Assembly: GCA_910577645.1 (NCBI GenBank)
Contig: CAJTOL010000011.1
Coordinates: 31,390 to 95,389 of the forward strand
DNA length: 64,000 bases
Reading direction: 5' to 3'
From: an uncultured Lachnospiraceae bacterium
Lineage (GTDB): Bacteria; Bacillota; Clostridia; Lachnospirales; Lachnospiraceae
A program made the translations under genes and the position numbers. Under the pieces are notes generated by a model. It was not told the DNA's origin. It worked only from the letters and a program-made list of their open reading frames with translations, and ran no database searches. Positions 26,736-35,314 of the stretch are shown here, piece by piece. Numbering within the stretch: the first letter of the stretch is position 1; every line of letters starts with the position of its first letter.

Positions 26736-28015
26736 GTATATTTTTGATGATGATGGCAGCGTTTCTGGTATTTGTATTTCTTGGGGTTCCGGTGTCTTTC
26801 AGTATCGGGCTGTCAACTGTGGCGGCAGTGCTGGCAAAGGGGATGCCCCTGGCATTTGTATCTCAGATGGCGTTTACGGGATTGGACTCCTATACATACC
26901 TGGCCATTCCTATGTTTATCCTTGCCGGTTATCTTATGGAGACCGGCGGGCTGTCCAAACGGCTGGTGAATTTTGCTGCCAGCCTTGTGGGAAACATCCA
27001 TGGAGGCCTGGGAATTATTACTGTGCTGGCCTGTGCTTTTTTCGCCGCTATCTCCGGATCTTCTCCGGGGACAGTTGCCGCTGTGGGAGCCATGATGATT
27101 CCGCCTATGGTAAAGAAGGGATACGACAGAGATTTTTCGGCTTCACTAACAGCCAGCGCAGGTGCTCTGGGAGTTCTGATTCCGCCTTCCATTCCCATGG
27201 TGCTCTACTGCATTGCAGGTGAGGTGTCCATTGGTGAAATGTTTATGGCCGGATTTATACCGGGGTTTATCATGACAGCAGCTCTGGCTCTTACAACCTA
27301 CGTAATTTCCAAGAAAAACGGGTACAAGTCCGATGAAGGTGAATTTGAGTGGAAAAAAGTGAGATCCAGTTTTAAGGAGGCGATTTGGCCGCTTCTTGCC
27401 CCGGTTATTATCCTGGGAGGCATATACAGCGGTATTTTTACCCCTACGGAGGCTGCTGTAGTAGTGGTGGTATATTCTGCGTTTGTAGGACTGTTTATTA
27501 CAAGAGAGCTTAAAGTGTCAGATTTGCCAGGCATTCTTTACAAAGGGGCCGTTACGGCGGGGACTACGGTATTTATACTGGCGTTTGCAATGGCATTTTC
27601 ACGCTACCTTACGTTAAATCAAATACCGCAGCTTATTGGGAGCGTGATTTTGGGTATCACAGGTAATGTCCATGTAATTTTGATTCTCTTTGTATTGCTT
27701 TGTTTCATTACAGGAACTTTTCTGGAAACAGCTTCCCAGGTGCTGATCTATACTCCTCTGTTTTTACCGACTTTAAAGGGATTGGGGGTAAGCCCTCTGC
27801 ATTTTGGCATCTTGCTTACAGTAGGAACTATGCTGGGGATGATGACGCCTCCGGTAGGAATTAATCTGTTCGTTGCTCAGGGAATCAGCGGAGCGAAAAT
27901 ATCAAATATGACAAAGGCAATCCTTCCGTTCCTGTTTGTGATGCTGCTGGTGCAGGCTATGTTTGTGTTTTTTCCGGGATTTTCAACATTCCTGCCGGGA
28001 TTGCTTTCAAAGTAA
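26732..28015 (+). CDS. dctM: TRAP transporter large permease DctM
   Basis: 427-residue membrane subunit that drives sodium-coupled uptake. Recognised by LGVPVSFSIGLSTV, AGYLMETGGLSKRLVNFAASLVGNIHGG, SGSSPGTVAAVGAMMIPPM and TPPVGINLFVAQGI. ATGA overlap with dctQ shows translational coupling; together with dctP it forms a complete transporter. Confidence 0.95.
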   Translation: MSIFLMMMAAFLVFVFLGVPVSFSIGLSTVAAVLAKGMPLAFVSQMAFTGLDSYTYLAIPMFILAGYLMETGGLSKRLVNFAASLVGNIHGGLGIITVLACAFFAAISGSSPGTVAAVGAMMIPPMVKKGYDRDFSASLTASAGALGVLIPPSIPMVLYCIAGEVSIGEMFMAGFIPGFIMTAALALTTYVISKKNGYKSDEGEFEWKKVRSSFKEAIWPLLAPVIILGGIYSGIFTPTEAAVVVVVYSAFVGLFITRELKVSDLPGILYKGAVTAGTTVFILAFAMAFSRYLTLNQIPQLIGSVILGITGNVHVILILFVLLCFITGTFLETASQVLIYTPLFLPTLKGLGVSPLHFGILLTVGTMLGMMTPPVGINLFVAQGISGAKISNMTKAILPFLFVMLLVQAMFVFFPGFSTFLPGLLSK

Positions 28016-28089
28016 GGGTATGATGAAACGGTTGACCGCAGGCGAGAACATAAACTATAATAAATAGAAAAAGGTTTGGAGTTGGGGAA

Positions 28090-28872
28090 ATGGAACGGGA
28101 AAGTCAATATACAATCTCATCAGTAAAAAAGGCATTGAAAGTATTAAAGCTCTTTGACAGTGCCCATAAAAGCATGACGTTGACCGAAATCAGCGAGCGG
28201 GCGAAAATGCGTAAAGGAACAATGGTCAGAGTACTTACGACCCTGGAAGAAGAAGGATTTGTCAGGTATGACGAAATTTCCAAGCGTTACAGCCTTGGAA
28301 TGTCTATTTACGTGCTGAGCAGCAATGCATTTCAGTTCGTAAACATTGTGGAAGCAGCCAGGCCCTATCTGGAAAAGGTTACAACGGAATTAAATTTGAT
28401 TGCTCATTTGTCTGTGCTTGAAGGTGAAAGAATTGTGTTGATTGATCGTGTAGTGCCCAATGCAAATACCATTGTTTTTGATTTAAACTCTAAAATAGGC
28501 GGCGAAGTGGAGGCGCATAATACAGGGGCAGGGAAGGTACTTACCGCCTATTCTACAGAAGAGGACAGGGAAAAAATCATCAGTCACTGTTCGTTTAAAC
28601 CGTATTCAGAGAGGACTATTACGGATGAGGGTGAATACAGAAAGGTTCTGGATGCTGTCAGGAGAAATGGTTATGCCACGAATGAAGGGGAGAGTGAACC
28701 TTATTTAAAATGTATTACATATCCCGTATTCGGTTATGAAGGAAAGATTGAGGCGGCCCTTAGCCTCAGCGGAATTATTCAGTGCTTTGACGCTGATTTA
28801 GAGAAGAAATGCCACATAGCATTACAGGAAATCTGTGAAAAGATTTCTGCAGTTATGGGACAAAGCCTGTAA
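28090..28872 (+). CDS. IclR family transcriptional regulator
   Basis: 260 residues: winged HTH at ~8-70 (SVKKALKVLKLFDSAHKSMTLTEISERAKMRKGTMVRVLTTLEEEGFVRYDE) and an IclR effector domain (LIAHLSVLEGERIVLIDRV ... GGEVEAHNTGAGKVLTAY ... GYATNEGE). It lies inside the TRAP operon between dctM and the RraA-like gene, so it probably controls this operon through the palindrome at 23410. The ligand would be the transported acid or a pathway intermediate (inference). Confidence 0.92.
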   Translation: MERESQYTISSVKKALKVLKLFDSAHKSMTLTEISERAKMRKGTMVRVLTTLEEEGFVRYDEISKRYSLGMSIYVLSSNAFQFVNIVEAARPYLEKVTTELNLIAHLSVLEGERIVLIDRVVPNANTIVFDLNSKIGGEVEAHNTGAGKVLTAYSTEEDREKIISHCSFKPYSERTITDEGEYRKVLDAVRRNGYATNEGESEPYLKCITYPVFGYEGKIEAALSLSGIIQCFDADLEKKCHIALQEICEKISAVMGQSL

Positions 28873-28924
28873 TCCTGTTCCTTCTTCTAATGATTATATA
28901 TGAATGAGAGGATTTTCTTAAATT

Positions 28925-29614
28925 ATGATTACATGGAAAAATGATGATGAGCTTTTTGCTCTCATGAAAGAGACATTATATTCATCCGTAATAGGTGATA
29001 TATTGGATAAAATGCATTATCTCCATCAGTTCCTGCCTTGGAGGATTCAGCCTATGCGGGAGAATATGGTGGTGGCCGGAAGGGCTATGACGGTGCTGGA
29101 GGCAGATGCGCCGGAGGCCGTATCGGAGGGCCGCAATCCAATCCTGAAGCAAAGCTTTGGCCTTATGTTAGAGGCATTAGATGACCTTAAGAAAAATGAG
29201 GTATATATATGTACGGGTTCCTCCCCGGCATATGCCCTGGTGGGCGAATTGATGTGCACAAGAATGAAGATACTTGGGGCGGCCGGCGCTGTTGTCAATG
29301 GATTTCACCGTGACACCAACGGAATATTGAGCCTGGATTTTCCTTGTTTTTCCTATGGAAGATATGCACAGGATCAGGGCCCAAGGGGAAAGGTGATTGA
29401 TTACAGGGTGCCCATTGATATAGAGGGAGTAAAAATTAATCCGGGGGATATTATATTTGGGGACCTGGACGGCGTTTTGGCTATTCCTAAAGAGGCTGAA
29501 GAAGAAGTGATTGTCAAAGCCATTGAAAAGGCCACTGGTGAGAAAATGGTGGCTGAGGCCATTAAAAATGGCATGGGAGCAAAAGCATCCTTTGACAAAT
29601 ACGGGATTATGTAA
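28925..29614 (+). CDS. RraA-like / HMG-type class II aldolase family protein
   Basis: 229-residue protein of the RraA-like fold shared by RNase E inhibitor RraA and 4-hydroxy-4-methyl-2-oxoglutarate aldolases. The metal/substrate residues of the aldolases are kept: Glu108 (VGELM) and Arg129-Asp130 in NGFHRDTNGI, with GDLDGVLAIP near the C terminus. Because Clostridia lack a typical RraA-controlled RNase E setting here and the gene ends a dehydratase/TRAP operon, an aldolase or decarboxylase acting on the dehydratase product is more likely. Substrate unproven. Confidence 0.8.
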   Translation: MITWKNDDELFALMKETLYSSVIGDILDKMHYLHQFLPWRIQPMRENMVVAGRAMTVLEADAPEAVSEGRNPILKQSFGLMLEALDDLKKNEVYICTGSSPAYALVGELMCTRMKILGAAGAVVNGFHRDTNGILSLDFPCFSYGRYAQDQGPRGKVIDYRVPIDIEGVKINPGDIIFGDLDGVLAIPKEAEEEVIVKAIEKATGEKMVAEAIKNGMGAKASFDKYGIM

Positions 29615-29653
29615 AGGAGAGATTGAGAATATAAAGCATGTAAAACGAAGGGA

Positions 29654-29737
29654 ATGCCGCAAATAAAACCAGGCAGCTTTCTATTAGCATTGTCCGCCGG
29701 ATTTTGCTAATAGAAAGTCCTTTTTATGTTGCGGCAC
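29654..29737. terminator. Nested double hairpin between convergent genes (both repeat motifs)
   Basis: Outer arms ATGCCGCAAATAAAA (29654-29668) and TTTTTATGTTGCGGCAC (29721-29737); inner arms CTTTCTATTAGCA (29678-29690) and TGCTAATAGAAAG (29705-29717). It joins the two hairpin motifs seen separately at 7695 and 19661 and lies between the convergent RraA-like and LacI genes. Confidence 0.75.
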
Positions 29738-29759
29738 TCTAATTTTTTTAGATTACCAA

Positions 29760-31949
29760 TCACTCCGGCTCCGGAACAAATACCCCTTCCGCAATTCTCT
29801 GCCCATATTCCAGGGCGTCTTCCACAGACATCATGCCGGTGACGGAACTTCTTACGGCAGCCCCTAAAATATTTTCAAAGACTTTTTCGTTAAATAAAGG
29901 ATACCGTCTGCTCTCGGCCCGCCTGGAACCGCAGCGGAAGCTGTCCCGGGCTTTTTTCAGCCAGGGAAACAGAGAAGTGATTTCTCCGTTGGTGTAGCTG
30001 GAACGGTTGGCGGAAGTGCCGCCTAAAATAGTTAAAATATTGGAAATTTCATCGCTGTACACCCATTTTAAAAACTGGCAGGCCGCTTCCTGGTTGCGGG
30101 AAGCTTTTGAGATGCCGATAACGCCCCCTCCAAGCAGAGGTTTTCCGCCGGGAACCATATCAAAACCCAGCCGATCCACCACGTTGGAGTGTTTGCTGTT
30201 AATCAAGTAGGAAGCGTGGTTGCTGAAGGTTATAGTCATGGCGGTATAGCCCTTGGAGAAATTTTCCACCGACTGCTTCCACCATTTGTTTACAGAACCG
30301 TCGGTATAACGATAGGTTTCAATATAATTTTCCATGGCCTGAGAAAGAGCAGGCGTATTTATAGATAAAATCCCGTTAGAATCAAAAACCGAATCCCCGG
30401 CAGCCAAAAGCCTGGGGAGAAAATCGCAGGCCGCCACACCGGCGGCTCCAAAGGCCAGGGTGGTTCCGTACTCTACAGGAGAGGCCGGATTTACGCTTTT
30501 GGTAAAGAATGCCGCTACCTTGTTGTACTGGGCAAAGGTTTTGGGAACTGACAGCTCTTCCTTGTAAAGCTCATAATATTGCCGCTTCACCATGGCATCC
30601 TCAAATAAATCGCTGCGGTAAAAAAGCATCTGGATGCTGGGATCAAAAGGCAGAGTGTATAGGGTTCCCCCTGCGCTGGTAAAGCTGTCCCCGGTCTCCT
30701 TAATAAGCCTGGATAAAAGTTTCGGTAAATCGAAAGGGGCCTGCTCAAGAGGAAGGTAAGTCTTTTCCGCCAGATGGGACAGCCAGGCTACATCGGATCG
30801 GATCAGGTCATAATATCCGCTGCTTCCCATGGTGCTGATGGTGTCATAAAGCTCGTCAAAGGACAGGATTGTCAGGGTAGTGCGGATCCCGGTGCGCCGT
30901 TCAAAATCCGGAAGCAGCATTTTCAGCGCATTGGCGGCAGGAGACTCCAGGGTCAGGATGTTGAGCAGGGAGCGGCTGGAAGCCTTCTTTAAATCCGGGA
31001 AAAGATAGCGGAAGCCCTCGTTTTCCAGGTTAAAATGCAGAGGCTTTCTGGTTTTTGCCTGCAGGTTTTCTAAAAGCTTCTCCGCTATATGGGTTCCCAT
31101 GTATTTGTAATTTAACTCATAAGAAAGAAAACGGTTGTCCGGAATGGTTTTGTAACTGGCAATGGTAATGATATCCGGAAGGGCTGTTCCTTTTGTGTAA
31201 GCCGCGGCCTGATGGATACATTCCGCCTGCTCGGCGTGGAAAGTGATTACCAGATCGTATTGGGGGACAGAGCTGACAATCTCAAAGGATTTGTGAAACA
31301 TCAGCTTGTCGTCGGAGCTGAAAGGAGTCAGCTGGGCGGACTCTCCCAAAAGGCCGGACAGGGTATTGGAAAAAATAGTTTTGCTGGCGGATTTTCCGGA
31401 GGTGGAAAATAAGGCGATGTTCTGGTAATTTTTCTGCTTTACAAAGGCGGCAATCTCCTGAGCGGCCTTTACAAAATCAAAGGAAGCACAGGATACCAGG
31501 GGATGATGGACAGGCTGATTGTAATCAATTAAAATAATCGGAAAATCTACGGTGTCCAGATCCGGAATGACCTCTAAACAGGTGGAGCAGATAATGGCGT
31601 CCGGCCTTCTGGCAAAGGCTTTATCCCAGCTTTCCTTTTCAGAAGAAGAGATCCGGTCAGTGGTAAACAGGGCTACCTCATAATCTGCGCCGGAAAAAGT
31701 CCGCTGGATCTGATCATAGAGATCTACGTAGCATTGAAGCTGTATATTGGGAAGAATCAGGCAAATGACTTTGGAACTGCCGCCCCGAAGCTGCCGGGCC
31801 TGGGTGTTGATTTTGTAGCCCAGACGTCTGGCGGCTTCTTCTACTAACTGGATCTTTTCGGCGCTGACCTTTCCGGTTTTATTTAATACATTGGAGACTG
31901 TGCCGTGGGAGACTCCGGCCTCTTTGGCAATATCTTTTATAGTTGGCAA
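29760..31949 (-). CDS. LacI family regulator fused to an extracellular-type solute-binding domain
   Basis: A 729-residue protein from the TTG at 31949, preceded by AAAGGAGGA; the longer frame upstream has no ribosome binding site. Three parts are visible: LacI HTH (residues 2-50, TIKDIAKEAGVSHGTVSNVLNKTGKV), a LacI-type periplasmic-binding-like sensor (about 58-317, ending GTHIAEKLLENLQ...), and a domain of about 400 residues that looks like a family 1 ABC solute-binding protein (ALKMLLPDFERRTGI ... YTLPFDPSIQMLFYRSDLF ... KGYTAMTITFSNHASYL). There is no signal peptide, so the last domain is cytoplasmic. It is divergent from a GDPD/ABC operon with LacI-type palindromes between, so it very probably regulates that operon. 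The double-sensor architecture is unusual. Confidence 0.88.
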   Translation of the reverse strand: MPTIKDIAKEAGVSHGTVSNVLNKTGKVSAEKIQLVEEAARRLGYKINTQARQLRGGSSKVICLILPNIQLQCYVDLYDQIQRTFSGADYEVALFTTDRISSSEKESWDKAFARRPDAIICSTCLEVIPDLDTVDFPIILIDYNQPVHHPLVSCASFDFVKAAQEIAAFVKQKNYQNIALFSTSGKSASKTIFSNTLSGLLGESAQLTPFSSDDKLMFHKSFEIVSSVPQYDLVITFHAEQAECIHQAAAYTKGTALPDIITIASYKTIPDNRFLSYELNYKYMGTHIAEKLLENLQAKTRKPLHFNLENEGFRYLFPDLKKASSRSLLNILTLESPAANALKMLLPDFERRTGIRTTLTILSFDELYDTISTMGSSGYYDLIRSDVAWLSHLAEKTYLPLEQAPFDLPKLLSRLIKETGDSFTSAGGTLYTLPFDPSIQMLFYRSDLFEDAMVKRQYYELYKEELSVPKTFAQYNKVAAFFTKSVNPASPVEYGTTLAFGAAGVAACDFLPRLLAAGDSVFDSNGILSINTPALSQAMENYIETYRYTDGSVNKWWKQSVENFSKGYTAMTITFSNHASYLINSKHSNVVDRLGFDMVPGGKPLLGGGVIGISKASRNQEAACQFLKWVYSDEISNILTILGGTSANRSSYTNGEITSLFPWLKKARDSFRCGSRRAESRRYPLFNEKVFENILGAAVRSSVTGMMSVEDALEYGQRIAEGVFVPEPE

Positions 31950-32060
31950 GGGGGTCCTCCTTTCCTGGTTGCTCTTTTTTTCAAACAGTTCATTGCTTTC
32001 GCAGATATTATACCATGAATGTTTCAAAATCGGAAGAGAAAATGCAAAAAACAGCAAATA

Positions 32061-32079
32061 AAATTGAACGTTCCAATTT
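32061..32079. promoter_or_regulatory. LacI-type operator 1
   Basis: AAATTGAACGTTCCAATTT is near-palindromic around a central CG, the hallmark of LacI-family operators (one base missing from one arm). It lies 112 bases upstream of the regulator start and about 85 bases upstream of the GDPD promoter. Confidence 0.65.
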
Positions 32080-32160
32080 AAATTGCACAGATAAGCAGGA
32101 GATAACTTGGAATTTCTAAAATTGTTCAGAAAAATATAGGAAAAAATCAAAAAAATGTTA

Positions 32161-32189
32161 TTGACACGTACCAATTTATTTGTTATGCT
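32161..32189 (+). promoter_or_regulatory. GDPD-ABC operon promoter with overlapping LacI operator 2
   Basis: TTGACA (32161-32166), 17-base spacer, TGT-TATGCT extended -10 (32181-32189). TTGACACGTACCAA (32161-32174) is a CG-centred palindrome with two mismatched pairs; it covers the -35, so binding would repress. Confidence 0.7.
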
Positions 32190-32219
32190 AAGACCAACAA
32201 GAATATGGGAGGGATAAAA

Positions 32220-33047
32220 GTGGTAAATAACCCGGGATTACATAAACAATTAGAAGAGCGCAAGGTGCTGCTGGCGGCCCACCGGGGAACCTGCGGCGGC
32301 AACATAATTCAGAACACCATTGGCGCTTATGAAAATGCACTGCTTCATGGAGCGGATATTATTGAGGTAGATGTGGTTCGAACCACAGACGGCAAGTTCT
32401 TTGCATTTCACAATGGCCAGGAGAAGGGGGTATTTGGAAAACCCCTGGATATCCGGACGCTATCCTCTGACCAGGTAAGGGAGCTTCGGTTCATTAACGG
32501 GATTCAGGAGCAGATAGGGGAAGGGGTTAATTCTCTGGATGATATTTTAGAGCACTTTAAGGGCAGATGCCTTATCAATATTGACCGAACCTGGTTTTTC
32601 TGGAATGACATTATTGCCTATCTGAAAAGGCACAATATGCAGGATCAGATTATTTTAAAAAGCCACCCGGAAGAGGGGGAGCTAAAGCTGCTGGAGGAGC
32701 TGGCCCGGGATATGATGTTTTTGCCTATCGTCCGAACCCCGGAGCAGATAGAACTGGTAAACCGATATCACATTAACACCATCGGGGCGGAAGTGATTTT
32801 TGAGACCGATGATCACCTGTTTGCATCCGATGAATTTATCGGAAAGATGCATGGCGCAGGAAAGCTTTTGTGGGTTAATGCCCTGACTTTAAATGATACT
32901 ACCAGGCTTTCCGGAGGCCATGACGATAATACTGCCATCTTAAAAAGTATGGAAGAGGGCTGGGGCTGGCTGCTGGATAAAAAATTTGACATGATTCAGA
33001 CCGACTGGCCATTGCTTCTTAGAAACTATATTGACCAAAGGAGATAA
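32220..33047 (+). CDS. Glycerophosphodiester phosphodiesterase family protein
   Basis: Hydrolyses glycerophosphodiesters to glycerol-3-phosphate and an alcohol, in the cytoplasm (no signal peptide). The GTG at 32220 is preferred because GGGAGGGAT stands just before it. Seen: AAHRGTCGG, NTIGAYENALLHGADIIEVDVVRTTDGKF with the metal-binding Glu and Asp, and FAFHNGQE, where the usual HD is HN; the catalytic His is kept. First gene of an operon with an ABC importer, as in Ugp-like systems, which suggests that glycerophosphodiesters or a related phosphodiester are taken up. Confidence 0.88.
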   Translation: MVNNPGLHKQLEERKVLLAAHRGTCGGNIIQNTIGAYENALLHGADIIEVDVVRTTDGKFFAFHNGQEKGVFGKPLDIRTLSSDQVRELRFINGIQEQIGEGVNSLDDILEHFKGRCLINIDRTWFFWNDIIAYLKRHNMQDQIILKSHPEEGELKLLEELARDMMFLPIVRTPEQIELVNRYHINTIGAEVIFETDDHLFASDEFIGKMHGAGKLLWVNALTLNDTTRLSGGHDDNTAILKSMEEGWGWLLDKKFDMIQTDWPLLLRNYIDQRR

Positions 33048-33065
33048 AAAGGAGAGGACGAGACT

Positions 33066-34328
33066 ATGAGAAGAATGAAAAGGACTGCATTGACTGTATT
33101 GCTTTTAACTGCATCCCTGACTTTGGGGGCCTGCAAAGCCTCCGGCTCCGGCGACGGGGGACAAACCGGCGGAGAGCCGGTTACCATTAATTACTACGGC
33201 AGGCCTGATGATAACGGGGTAGAAACTGCCATTGTTGCCGCTTTTGAGGAAGCCCATCCGGATATCAAAGTAAATTATGTGGAGCTTCCCGATTCTTCCA
33301 ATGACCGTTTAAAGACCATCAACACCGTACTCCAGGCAGGGGATTCTTCTATCGATGTATTTGCAGGAGATGTGGTGTGGCCTCCTATTTTTTCTTCCGC
33401 AGGATGGGTAATCCCTCTGGATGACTACCTGGATCAGGGGGAGATGGATGCATATCTTCCCGGCCCCTTAAGCGCATTCCAGCTTAACGGCAAGACCTGG
33501 GGACTTCCGTTTATGGCAGATGCAGGGGCATTATATTATAGAAAAGATTTGCTGGAAAAATACGGAAAGCCTGTGCCCGAGACCTGGGAAGAGCTGGCGG
33601 CAACCGGTAAAGAGATTGCAGAGGCAGAAGGAGATATGAGCGGTTTTGTTTCCTACTGGATGCAGAATGAGAGCCTTACCAGCTCCATGTTGGAGTTTTA
33701 TTGGGAAAAAGGCGGAGAGGTTGTAGACGAAAACGGCGCAAACGTTCTGGACGAGGCAAAACTTGCTGAAACTCTGGCGGAAATGAAGGCCATGATTGAT
33801 CACAAGGTTGCGGCAAGCGGCATTGAGACCTTTAATACCGCGGCATCCAGAGCAGTAGTAACTGCAGGCGGGGCAGTCTTTACCAGAGACTGGTTAAGCG
33901 GGTATGCTCCTTTTAACGCAGAGGATTCTGCAGTTGCAGGCAACATGGAAATTGCTCCTCTGCCCAGCTATGGAAGCCTTGGGGGATGGGGAGTTATGGT
34001 ATCTGCATTTTCCAAAAATCAGGAAGAGGCGGTAGAGTTTGCCAAGTTCAGAGCCAATTATGAGAGTCAGATGATTGCATGTGATTTAGTAGACATTAAG
34101 CCCACCTTAAAGGCAGCTTATGAGGATGAGGAGCTGCTTTCTAAAAAGCCGGAGCTTCCGGGTTACCTTCCTGTATTGGAAGCTTCAAAGCCCAGGCCTT
34201 TGTCTCCTTATTATGCCGAGATTTCCGGTGTTATGCAGCTTGAAATCCACAGCGTAATTACCGGCCTGACTACTCCTGAGGAAGGCGCAGCCAATATCAT
34301 TCAGAAGGTAGGCCAGATCCTGCTGTAA
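33066..34328 (+). CDS. ABC transporter solute-binding lipoprotein (family 1)
   Basis: 420 residues with a lipoprotein signal (RMKRTALTVLLLTASLTLGACKASG, lipobox LGAC) and family 1 binding-protein features: IVAAFEEAHPDIKVNYVELP, LPFMADAGALYYRKDLLEKYGKPVPETWEELAA, GGWGVMVSAFSKNQEEAVEFAKF. It captures a sugar or glycerophosphodiester-like ligand outside the cell. 18 bases after the GDPD gene. A stem-loop downstream separates it from the permeases. Confidence 0.92.
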   Translation: MRRMKRTALTVLLLTASLTLGACKASGSGDGGQTGGEPVTINYYGRPDDNGVETAIVAAFEEAHPDIKVNYVELPDSSNDRLKTINTVLQAGDSSIDVFAGDVVWPPIFSSAGWVIPLDDYLDQGEMDAYLPGPLSAFQLNGKTWGLPFMADAGALYYRKDLLEKYGKPVPETWEELAATGKEIAEAEGDMSGFVSYWMQNESLTSSMLEFYWEKGGEVVDENGANVLDEAKLAETLAEMKAMIDHKVAASGIETFNTAASRAVVTAGGAVFTRDWLSGYAPFNAEDSAVAGNMEIAPLPSYGSLGGWGVMVSAFSKNQEEAVEFAKFRANYESQMIACDLVDIKPTLKAAYEDEELLSKKPELPGYLPVLEASKPRPLSPYYAEISGVMQLEIHSVITGLTTPEEGAANIIQKVGQILL

Positions 34329-34373
34329 ATTTATATTGGCCAGACGGCGTACTTTCACAGTCATTGGATAACA

Positions 34374-34412
34374 GGTGTCTTCGGTAAACCAATATTCAGG
34401 GAACAAGACACC
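34374..34412 (+). promoter_or_regulatory. Stem-loop between binding protein and permease genes
   Basis: GGTGTCTT (34374-34381) pairs perfectly with AAGACACC (34405-34412) in the 104-base gap. There is no T-run, so it is more likely a processing or 3'-end stabilising hairpin that raises binding-protein mRNA over permease mRNA. Confidence 0.5.
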
Positions 34413-34432
34413 AGATTCAGAGAGGTAGCAAA

Positions 34433-35311
34433 ATGAATAAAAAGAGTACAAGAATGGGATATTTGATGCTGCTCCCCAGCGTGCTTTTGATTCTGGTGTT
34501 AATCTTGTATCCCACCGTAAATACCATATATCAGAGCTTTTTTGAAATCCGCACTCAGACGGCGGCCCTGGGACCGAAATTTGTAGGATTCCGCAACTAC
34601 GTGAAAGCGTTTCAGGATGAACATTTTTGGGATACCCTGTGGTGGACGTTGGCCTTTACGGCAGTGTCCGTGGCCCTGGAGCTGATTATCGGTATGGGAC
34701 TGGCCCTTTTGATGAACCGGAAAATTCCGGGCCAGGGTTTGATCCGGACGGCAGTATTGATTCCCTGGGGGATTCCCACTGTAGTTTCCGGTATTATCTG
34801 GACTCAGTTTTTTGCTCAGAACGGCATTGTCAACAGTACCCTGGCGGCGTTTAACTTGATTAAAGAACCTTTAAGCTGGCTGGGCAATGAGTGGCTGGCC
34901 AAGCTGTCTATTTTAATTGCGGATGTTTGGAAGAATACGCCGTATATGTCTTTGCTGCTTCTGTCCGGGCTTTTAACTATTTCCAGGGATTACTATGAGG
35001 CGGCAGAGATTGACGGAGCCGGCAAATTCCGCCAGTTTACCCACATTACCCTGCCATTGATTAAAGCGACCATGTCCGTAACGGTTTTATTCCGCATTAT
35101 CTCAGCCATGAGAGTGTACGACCTGATTGTGGCCATGACCGCAGGGGGACCGGCAGGAAGAACGGAAACCGTTTCTATGTATGCGGTGAATACCTATTTT
35201 ACTTATGGAAATACCGGTTACGGCGCAACTTTATCTGTACTGATGCTGATTATTTCCGTTGGAATCAGTATGTTTTTTGTAGACAGTCTGAAAACGAAGG
35301 GGAGTGTGTAG
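34433..35311 (+). CDS. ABC sugar transporter permease, MalF/UgpA type
   Basis: 292 residues, six membrane helices. The cytoplasmic EAA loop that contacts the ATPase is YYEAAEIDGAGKFRQFTHITLPLIKAT. N-terminal GYLMLLPSVLLILVLILYPTVNTIYQSF is typical. Pairs with the next permease as a heterodimer. No ATPase gene is in this operon. Confidence 0.93.
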   Translation: MNKKSTRMGYLMLLPSVLLILVLILYPTVNTIYQSFFEIRTQTAALGPKFVGFRNYVKAFQDEHFWDTLWWTLAFTAVSVALELIIGMGLALLMNRKIPGQGLIRTAVLIPWGIPTVVSGIIWTQFFAQNGIVNSTLAAFNLIKEPLSWLGNEWLAKLSILIADVWKNTPYMSLLLLSGLLTISRDYYEAAEIDGAGKFRQFTHITLPLIKATMSVTVLFRIISAMRVYDLIVAMTAGGPAGRTETVSMYAVNTYFTYGNTGYGATLSVLMLIISVGISMFFVDSLKTKGSV

Positions 35312-35314
35312 ATT

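Noticed and set aside
29047..29662. Antisense frames opposite the RraA-like gene
   Set aside because: Shadows of a clearly coding plus-strand gene; no start signals.
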